Source: an uncultured Oscillospiraceae bacterium
GTDB lineage: Bacteria > Bacillota > Clostridia > Oscillospirales > Acutalibacteraceae
Direction: 5' to 3'
NCBI GenBank assembly: GCA_902495835.1
Contig: CABUYS010000080.1
Span: forward strand, 1-6,097
Length of the DNA: 6,097 nt
The notes beneath the pieces were generated by a model. That model saw only the letters and a list, made by a program, of their open reading frames with translations. It was not told the DNA's origin and ran no database searches. Positions 1 to 4,941 of the stretch are shown piece after piece; positions within the stretch are counted from its first letter, which is position 1; every line of letters begins with the position of its first letter. A program made the position numbers and the translations under genes.

Positions 1-16
1 ACATAAAAGCAAATTC

Positions 17-24
17 AAAAGGAG
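17..24 (+). promoter_or_regulatory. Shine-Dalgarno site of trmFO
   Basis: The sequence AAAAGGAG lies 7 bases before the ATG at 32 and fixes that start. The 31 bases before the gene contain no recognisable -10/-35 pair, so any promoter lies upstream of the window or the gene is read through from an upstream neighbour. Confidence 0.8.
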
Positions 25-31
25 AAAAACA

Positions 32-1342
32 ATGAATGATTCCGTAAGCGTAATAGGAGCGGGCCTCGCCGGGTGCGAAGCCGCGTGGCAAATCGCTCAA
101 AGGGGTATAAAAGTTGATTTATACGATATGAAACCTTCAAAATTTTCACCTGCACATAAGAGTAAAAATTTGTGTGAGTTGGTCTGTTCCAATTCATTTA
201 AAGCCGACAGAATCGACAGTGCCGCCGGGCTTTTAAAAGAAGAATTAAGACTTTTAAATTCGGTTGTAATCGAATGTGCCGACAAGTGCAGAGTCCCTGC
301 GGGAGGAGCTCTGGCGGTAGACCGTGAAAAATTTTCTGCCGCGGTGACCGAAAAAATATTAAATCATCCTCTTATTAATTTTGTTTCACGTGAAATCGAA
401 AAAATTCCGCGTGAAGGCGTTACAATAATAGCAGCAGGGCCGCTTGCTTCCGAAAGTATTTCCAAAGATATATCTGAGTTGTGTTCGGGTGAACTAAGCT
501 TTTTTGATGCTGCCGCACCTATTTTAACTGCCGAAAGTATAGATATGACAAAAGCTTTTTTTCAATCCAGGTATGATAAAGGCGACGGAAGCGATTATTT
601 GAATTGCCCTCTAAGCGAAGAAGAATACGATGAATTCTATAAAGCTTTAATTTCGGCGGAACGTGCTCCCGTTCACGGATTTGACGTCGCAGATCCTAAA
701 GTATATGAAGGCTGCATGCCGGTTGAAGTCATGGCAAAAAGAGGAGTTGATACTTTAAGATTCGGACCGATGAAACCCGTAGGACTGCGTATTCCCGAGA
801 CAGGAAAGCGTCCGTTTGCCGTCATACAGCTGAGAAAAGAAAACTCCGAAGGTACTCTTTACAACATGGTTGGATTTCAGACAAACCTGAAGTTCGGAGA
901 ACAAAGAAGGGTATTTTCAATAGTGCCCGCACTTAAAAATTTAGAAATAATAAGATACGGAGTAATGCACCGCAATACTTTTATAGATTCCCCAAGGCTT
1001 TTAAGTTCCGATTACAGCATGAGAGAAAATTCAAATTTATTTTTTGCAGGCCAAATAACGGGCGTCGAAGGATATATGGAATCAGTTTCTTCGGGCTTGA
1101 TTGCGGGTATAAACGCAGCTTTCAGGTTATTGAAAAGAGATTCGTTTTATATGCCCCAAACAACGATTATGGGAGCCTTGTCGCAGTATATAAGCAATGA
1201 AAATGTACTTGATTTTCAACCTATGGGAGCAAATTTTGGTATAATTTCTCCGTTAAATGAGGTTATCAAAGACAAAAAAATGAGGTATAATGAATTTGCA
1301 AGGCGTTCGATAGATTATATAAAGAGCATAAACGTAAATTGA
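32..1342 (+). CDS. trmFO: TrmFO, folate/FAD-dependent tRNA (uracil-54-C5-)-methyltransferase
   Basis: This cytoplasmic enzyme makes 5-methyluridine at position 54 in the T-loop of tRNAs, taking the carbon from methylenetetrahydrofolate and the electrons from reduced FAD and NAD(P)H, unlike the SAM-dependent TrmA of enterobacteria. At 436 residues it has the usual family length. The N-terminal dinucleotide-binding motif GAGLAGCEAA (residues 9-18) binds FAD. Cys52 in the VCSNSFKA motif and Cys228 in YEGCMPVE correspond to the two cysteines known to act in catalysis in the Bacillus and Thermus enzymes. The block RFGPMKPVGL (243-252) and the C-terminal FAGQITGVEGYMES (338-351) are further family signatures. 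The ATG at 32 has a good ribosome site and places the GxGxxG motif at the very N-terminus, as expected. plsX follows 12 bases downstream. In Firmicutes the gene often follows topA, which may lie just outside the window. The GidA/MnmG family is related but is much longer, so it is not a serious alternative. Confidence 0.97.
   Translation: MNDSVSVIGAGLAGCEAAWQIAQRGIKVDLYDMKPSKFSPAHKSKNLCELVCSNSFKADRIDSAAGLLKEELRLLNSVVIECADKCRVPAGGALAVDREKFSAAVTEKILNHPLINFVSREIEKIPREGVTIIAAGPLASESISKDISELCSGELSFFDAAAPILTAESIDMTKAFFQSRYDKGDGSDYLNCPLSEEEYDEFYKALISAERAPVHGFDVADPKVYEGCMPVEVMAKRGVDTLRFGPMKPVGLRIPETGKRPFAVIQLRKENSEGTLYNMVGFQTNLKFGEQRRVFSIVPALKNLEIIRYGVMHRNTFIDSPRLLSSDYSMRENSNLFFAGQITGVEGYMESVSSGLIAGINAAFRLLKRDSFYMPQTTIMGALSQYISNENVLDFQPMGANFGIISPLNEVIKDKKMRYNEFARRSIDYIKSINVN
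62..82 (+). other. GC-rich imperfect hairpin inside the start of trmFO
   Basis: GGCCTCGC (62-69) can pair with GCGAAGCC (75-82) around a five-base loop, giving seven pairs and one C-A mismatch. It lies 30 bases after the start codon. The stretch encodes the Gly/Ala-rich FAD-binding loop, whose codons explain most of the GC content. A role in translation is only a possibility. Confidence 0.25.
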
Positions 1343-1348
1343 GGGAGG
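1343..1348 (+). promoter_or_regulatory. Shine-Dalgarno site of plsX
   Basis: GGGAGG begins directly after the trmFO stop codon and sits 6 bases before the plsX ATG. It is the only non-coding content of the 12-base gap, so the two genes should share a transcript. Confidence 0.8.
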
Positions 1349-1354
1349 ACAACA

Positions 1355-2368
1355 ATGAAAATAATAGTCGATGCATTCGGAGGAGATAACGCTCCTTTGG
1401 AAATAATAAAAGCGTCCAGAATGGCATGTGATGAGTTCGGTTATGAAATAATTTTGGTCGGAGATGAATCAAAGATAATAAGTGTTGCAGAGGAAAATAA
1501 AATTTCCCTCCAAAATATGACTGTAGAACATGCTCCTGATGTAATATCCATGGAGGAACATCCGACGGAAATATTAAAATCCAAGATAAACTCTTCGATG
1601 GCAAAAGGACTTAAAATGCTTTCGGAAGACAAAGGCGACGCTTTTGTGTCGGCGGGTAACAGTGGAGCTTTATGCGTCGGAGCGACTTTAATAGTCAAAA
1701 GAATAAAAGGCGTAAAAAGATGTGCGTTTGCTCCCGTGATACCCAAAAGCAACGGATTTTTTATGCTTATCGACAGCGGAGCTAACATAGAATGCCGTCC
1801 GGAAATGTTAAGGCAGTTTGGTGTAATGGGTTCTGTTTACATGAAAAACATCATGACTGTGGCAAATCCGAGAGTGGGCCTTGTCAATGTTGGAACAGAA
1901 AGCACAAAGGGAGGAGAAACTCTTTTTGAAGCGTTCAATCTTCTAAAAGACAGCGATATAAACTTTATCGGCAACATCGAAGCAAGAGACATCCCCGAAG
2001 ATATAGCTGACGTTGTTGTTACCGACGGATTTACGGGAAATGTAATTTTGAAATTTTATGAAGGTATGGCAAAATCTCTTTTCGGTAAGTTCAAAGAGAT
2101 TCTTACAAAAGATTTTAAAAACAAAATAGCGGCTTCACTGATAAAATCGGACATTGTAGAAATGAAAAAGCACATGGACTACAAAGAATACGGCGGAGCA
2201 CCTTTGATAGGAATTTCCAAATCCGTATTTAAAGCTCACGGAAATTCGGACGCAAAAACATTTAAAAACGCAATAAGACTTGCAGCGGAATATTCAAAGA
2301 GAAATGTTGTAAAACTCATAACCGACTCTTTGAAAAAAGAAAAACAAAAAGCAGATGCCGAAGAATAA
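1355..2368 (+). CDS. plsX: PlsX, acyl-ACP:phosphate acyltransferase
   Basis: PlsX converts acyl-ACP and phosphate to acyl-phosphate, which PlsY then uses to acylate glycerol-3-phosphate, the first step of phospholipid synthesis in most bacteria. It is a peripheral protein acting at the inner face of the membrane. The 337 residues match the family. The N-terminus carries the hallmark DAxGGDNAP motif (residues 6-14), here with Phe in place of the common Met at residue 8. Other family blocks are VSAGNSGAL (98-106), LIDSGANIECRPE (138-150), LVNVGTESTKG (176-186), the VVTDGFTGNV loop (221-230) and YGGAPLIGI (279-287). The last eleven residues are charged and Lys/Glu-rich. In many Firmicutes plsX is followed by fabD/fabG or acpP; here rnc follows directly after 33 bases, so the acyl-carrier partner must be encoded elsewhere. 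PlsX belongs to the same broad fold as phosphotransacetylase, but the signature motif makes the call secure. Confidence 0.97.
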   Translation: MKIIVDAFGGDNAPLEIIKASRMACDEFGYEIILVGDESKIISVAEENKISLQNMTVEHAPDVISMEEHPTEILKSKINSSMAKGLKMLSEDKGDAFVSAGNSGALCVGATLIVKRIKGVKRCAFAPVIPKSNGFFMLIDSGANIECRPEMLRQFGVMGSVYMKNIMTVANPRVGLVNVGTESTKGGETLFEAFNLLKDSDINFIGNIEARDIPEDIADVVVTDGFTGNVILKFYEGMAKSLFGKFKEILTKDFKNKIAASLIKSDIVEMKKHMDYKEYGGAPLIGISKSVFKAHGNSDAKTFKNAIRLAAEYSKRNVVKLITDSLKKEKQKADAEE

Positions 2369-2385
2369 ATATTTTTAAAACTAAC

Positions 2386-2393
2386 AAGGAGGA
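2386..2393 (+). promoter_or_regulatory. Shine-Dalgarno site of rnc
   Basis: AAGGAGGA is a near-perfect complement to the 16S rRNA tail, 8 bases before the rnc ATG. The rest of the 33-base plsX-rnc gap is AT-rich and holds no inverted repeat, so neither a terminator nor a stem of the kind cut by RNase III in its own leader in E. coli is visible here. Confidence 0.85.
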
Positions 2394-2401
2394 TAGCGGC
2401 A

Positions 2402-3079
2402 ATGACAGAACTGGAAAAAAAGATAGGATACACTTTTAAAAACAAAAAATTTTTAAAAATAGCACTTACACATTCTTCTTATGCCAATGAATCGGGAGGA
2501 AGGCTTTCTAGTTATGAGCGGCTGGAATTTTTGGGAGATTCTATACTCGGAGTCATTACTTCGGATTATATTTTTAAAAATTTCCCTAAGTATCCCGAAG
2601 GAGATTTGACAAAACTCAGAGCTTCGCTCGTATGCGAAAAGCAACTTTGTGTTTTTTCTCGGGAATTGGGAATCAGCGAGTATGTAAAGCTTAGCCGAGG
2701 AGAAAGCCATTGCAACGGTCAGGAACGTCCTTCTATTTTGGCTGACGTTTTTGAGGCAATATGTGCAGCGATATATTTGGATTCGGGTGGATTTGAAGAG
2801 GTTTCTAAATTTATTTTGCGTTTTATAATTCCTGCAATAAAACACCCACTTATTGCGGAAATTCAGGATTATAAGACGATTCTTCAGGAAGTTGTTCAAA
2901 AAAACCCCGAAGAGACTATAGAATACGTAATGGTTAAAGAAACAGGCCCTGACCATGATAAACGTTTTACGATGGAAGTAAGAATAAACAATAACAGCGT
3001 CGGAGTCGGCACAGGAAAAAGCAAAAAAGAAGCGGAACAACATGCCGCACGCGAAGCATTGGCTTTAATGGGATATTAA
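2402..3079 (+). CDS. rnc: Ribonuclease III
   Basis: RNase III cuts double-stranded RNA and processes the 30S rRNA precursor, some mRNAs and antisense duplexes; it works as a cytoplasmic homodimer with Mg2+. The 225 residues give the standard bacterial two-domain enzyme. The N-terminal nuclease domain (about 1-150) contains HSSYANE (24-30) and the signature ERLEFLGDS (39-47), with the acidic residues Glu42 and Asp46. The second acidic pair is Asp115 and Glu118 in LADVFEAI, completing the four carboxylates of the active site. The C-terminal double-stranded RNA-binding domain spans about 157-224, opening with DYKTILQE and ending in the basic helix GKSKKEAEQHAAREAL (205-220). The start has a strong ribosome site. 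In many Clostridia and Bacilli smc lies between rnc and ftsY; here ftsY follows after 22 bases and smc is missing. Confidence 0.97.
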   Translation: MTELEKKIGYTFKNKKFLKIALTHSSYANESGGRLSSYERLEFLGDSILGVITSDYIFKNFPKYPEGDLTKLRASLVCEKQLCVFSRELGISEYVKLSRGESHCNGQERPSILADVFEAICAAIYLDSGGFEEVSKFILRFIIPAIKHPLIAEIQDYKTILQEVVQKNPEETIEYVMVKETGPDHDKRFTMEVRINNNSVGVGTGKSKKEAEQHAAREALALMGY

Positions 3080-3089
3080 TTTTTCACAC

Positions 3090-3095
3090 GGAGGA
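3090..3095 (+). promoter_or_regulatory. Shine-Dalgarno site of ftsY
   Basis: GGAGGA lies 6 bases before the ftsY ATG within the 22-base rnc-ftsY gap. It is followed by AAGCGG, closely like the TAGCGGCA that follows GGAGGA before rnc, so the two genes have nearly the same initiation leader. Confidence 0.8.
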
Positions 3096-3101
3096 AAGCG
3101 G

Positions 3102-4025
3102 ATGGGATTTTTTGAAAAAATAAAAAACGGTTTAAAAAAGACCAGAGACAGTATTTCAGGTAAAATAAACCTGATAGTAAATTCGTTTACGAAAATAGAC
3201 GAAGAGTTTTTTGAAGAACTTGAAGAAACTATGATTTCAAGCGATATAGGAGTGGAAACTTCCGCGGAATTATGCGATAAACTTAGAGCGGAAATCAAAA
3301 AACGAGGCCTAAAAGAACCCTCTGAAATCACACAGGCGCTTAAAGATATAATGTCTGAAATGCTTGAGTGCGAAACGAGTCTTGAAATGTCGAAAACTCC
3401 TGCCGTAATATTGGTTTTGGGAGTCAACGGAGTAGGAAAAACCACAACAATCGGTAAACTTGCCAATAATCTTAAATCAGAAGGAAAGACCGTGCTTTTA
3501 GCAGCAGCCGATACTTTCAGAGCTGCAGCCGCGGAGCAGCTGGATATTTGGGCAAAAAGAGCAAACTGTCCAATAGTAAAACAGCCCGAGGGCTCTGACC
3601 CTGCTGCAGTAGTTTTTGATGCAATATCATCCGCAAAATCAAAAAATATCGATGTAGTAATATGCGATACCGCAGGAAGACTTCATAACAAGAAAAATTT
3701 AATGGCAGAACTTGAAAAAATAAACAGAATAATTTCAAGAGAACTGCCCGATTCTTCAAAAGAAGTGCTGCTCGTACTTGACGCTTCAACAGGGCAAAAC
3801 GGTCTTAATCAAGCCGTGGAATTCGGGAAATTTCTTGATATTACAGGCATAGTTTTAACTAAACTTGACGGAACGGCCAGGGGAGGAATAGTTTTTTCAA
3901 TAAAAAACAAGCTCGGTGTTCCCGTAAAATTTATTGGAGTCGGCGAAGGAATCGAAGATTTGCGTCCGTTTAATGCCAAAGAGTTTGTTGATGCGATTTT
4001 TGAAAGCGAGGAATCTGATAACTAA
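3102..4025 (+). CDS. ftsY: FtsY, signal recognition particle receptor GTPase
   Basis: FtsY docks ribosomes carrying SRP (Ffh plus 4.5S/scRNA) at the membrane; FtsY and Ffh form a GTP-dependent heterodimer and hydrolyse GTP together, handing nascent membrane proteins to SecYEG. This 307-residue protein is the short Gram-positive form. It lacks the long acidic A domain of E. coli and begins with an amphipathic basic helix (about 1-20, starting MGFFEKIKNGLKK) likely to bind lipid. The N domain (about 20-95) is helical. The GTPase domain shows the P-loop GVNGVGKTT (107-115), the SRP-specific box DTFRAAAAEQL (137-147), DTAGR (189-193), the guanine-specifying TKLDG (253-257) and GVGEGIEDLRPF (279-290). 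Closing DLRPF and the length favour FtsY over Ffh, which has a C-terminal M domain. The stop codon overlaps the yqeK start in TAATG, which suggests translational coupling. ffh, often nearby in Firmicutes, is not in the window. Confidence 0.97.
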   Translation: MGFFEKIKNGLKKTRDSISGKINLIVNSFTKIDEEFFEELEETMISSDIGVETSAELCDKLRAEIKKRGLKEPSEITQALKDIMSEMLECETSLEMSKTPAVILVLGVNGVGKTTTIGKLANNLKSEGKTVLLAAADTFRAAAAEQLDIWAKRANCPIVKQPEGSDPAAVVFDAISSAKSKNIDVVICDTAGRLHNKKNLMAELEKINRIISRELPDSSKEVLLVLDASTGQNGLNQAVEFGKFLDITGIVLTKLDGTARGGIVFSIKNKLGVPVKFIGVGEGIEDLRPFNAKEFVDAIFESEESDN

Positions 4026-4594
4026 TGCAAAGTTACGAATACTATAAAAACGAACTTGAAAAAATTCTTTCACCAAAGAGATTTAATCACTCCGTAAATG
4101 TTTCGTTAATGGCTGAAAAATTAGCAAAAAATTATGGAGTTGATTCAGAAAAAGCTAAGTTGGCGGGACTTTTGCACGATATATGCAAAGAAAAACCCGA
4201 TGAGGAAAATATTGAAATATCGAAAAAGAACGGATATTTTGGATCTTCTGATAAAATTAACTCTGTTAAAATTTTACACGGCCCTGCAGCATCGTTTTTT
4301 CTAAAAGAAAAGTACGGTATAACCGATAACGAAATATTAAATGCAGTAAGATATCATACCACGGGCAGAAAAGACATGACTTTGTTTGAAAAAATAATAT
4401 TTACCGCAGATTATATTTCTTCGGAGAGAGATTGGCCTGATGTTAAAGAGTTTCAAAAAGTGGCTTTTGAAAATATCGATAAAGTCGTTTTAAAGAAGCT
4501 CTCTACAGCCATTCAAAATTGTCTTGACAGGCACCAATCCATTTGTGAAAATACCATGCAATTATATAATGAACTTATTTTAGAAGGAGTTTAG
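4025..4594 (+). CDS. yqeK: YqeK, HD-domain symmetrical Ap4A hydrolase
   Basis: YqeK proteins are metal-dependent HD-domain hydrolases that split diadenosine tetraphosphate symmetrically into two ADP, limiting this alarmone-like dinucleotide, which aminoacyl-tRNA synthetases make as a side product. All six expected metal ligands are present: His22 (RFNHS), His51-Asp52 (LLHDICK), His85 (LHGP), His111 (YHTTG) and Asp129 (TADYI). The length of 189 residues is typical. After the last ligand the sequence reads ADYISSERDW where the family usually has ADYIEPxRxF, a mild deviation. The start is fixed by the TAATG overlap with ftsY. No strong ribosome site precedes it; GCGAGGA at 4006-4012 is weak, 12 bases away and inside ftsY, so translation probably depends on ribosomes finishing ftsY. 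The downstream order yqeK-rsfS-leuS is a common Firmicute arrangement, but the usual upstream partner nadD is absent. The biochemical role is inferred from the family. Confidence 0.93.
   Translation: MQSYEYYKNELEKILSPKRFNHSVNVSLMAEKLAKNYGVDSEKAKLAGLLHDICKEKPDEENIEISKKNGYFGSSDKINSVKILHGPAASFFLKEKYGITDNEILNAVRYHTTGRKDMTLFEKIIFTADYISSERDWPDVKEFQKVAFENIDKVVLKKLSTAIQNCLDRHQSICENTMQLYNELILEGV
4583..4589 (+). promoter_or_regulatory. Shine-Dalgarno site of rsfS
   Basis: GAAGGAG lies inside the last codons of yqeK, 9 bases before the rsfS ATG. It picks the ATG at 4599 as the start; the gap between the two genes is only 4 bases. Confidence 0.8.
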
Positions 4595-4598
4595 TAGT

Positions 4599-4916
4599 AT
4601 GGAATCCAATATTCTTGCAGATAAAATAAAAGAAATACTTGACGGCAAAAAAGGAATAGATATCGAGATAATACATGTAAGGAAAAAAACGACTCTTGCC
4701 GATTATTTTGTACTTGCTACAGGTACAAGCAGTACGCATGTAAAAGCTTTGGCAGGCGAAGTTGAAGCTAAACTTTCGGAAGAAGGAATTGTTCCTCTTC
4801 ATTTTGAAAAAAAGATGTCTGATTCATGGATAGCACTGGATTATGAAAATGTAGTATTGCATGTATTTTCCAAAGAAGCAAGAGAGTTTTATAATTTAGA
4901 AGAACTCTGGAAATAA
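4599..4916 (+). CDS. rsfS: RsfS, ribosomal silencing factor
   Basis: RsfS (DUF143, Iojap-related) binds ribosomal protein uL14 on the 50S subunit and blocks joining to 30S, lowering translation when nutrients run short. The 105 residues cover the whole domain. Recognisable blocks are the core TTLADYFVLATGTSSTHVKA (31-50), Trp77 in DSWIALDY (75-82), the VVLHVFS strand (85-91) and the closing REFYNLEELW (95-104). The protein ends one residue after this last motif, shorter at the C-terminus than many homologues. Two positions look unusual from memory: the normally conserved Glu-Gly pair before the Trp reads Glu-Lys here (70-71), and the usual DYG turn is DYE (81-83). Both keep the frame and neighbouring motifs, so the gene looks functional. 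It sits 4 bases after yqeK and 25 bases before leuS, its usual company. Confidence 0.95.
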   Translation: MESNILADKIKEILDGKKGIDIEIIHVRKKTTLADYFVLATGTSSTHVKALAGEVEAKLSEEGIVPLHFEKKMSDSWIALDYENVVLHVFSKEAREFYNLEELWK

Positions 4917-4926
4917 AATTAAGCGA

Positions 4927-4932
4927 AGCAGG
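4927..4932 (+). promoter_or_regulatory. Weak ribosome site of leuS
   Basis: AGCAGG, 9 bases before the ATG at 4942, is the best candidate in the 25-base rsfS-leuS gap and is clearly weaker than the sites of trmFO, plsX, rnc, ftsY and rsfS. An out-of-frame ATG at 4935 runs into a stop after seven codons and is not the start. Confidence 0.45.
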
Positions 4933-4941
4933 TAATGAATT

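Noticed and set aside
1..6. TAA at 4-6 could be the stop codon of an upstream gene such as topA.
   Set aside because: Only one codon of such a gene would be in the window, and an AT-rich spacer contains stops by chance.
1355..1400. PlsX DAFGGDNAP in place of DAMGGDNAP as a broken motif.
   Set aside because: The change is conservative, all other PlsX blocks are present, and the glycines and Asp-Asn of the motif are intact.
2369..2385. The ATATTTTTAAAACTAAC stretch after plsX as a terminator.
   Set aside because: There is no GC-rich stem before the T run, and the rnc ribosome site follows at once.
2453..3043. A 196-codon open frame on the minus strand inside rnc.
   Set aside because: It lies wholly antisense to a confident rnc, has no recognisable motif or good ribosome site, and its aromatic- and Arg-rich composition is typical of the reverse of an AT-rich gene.
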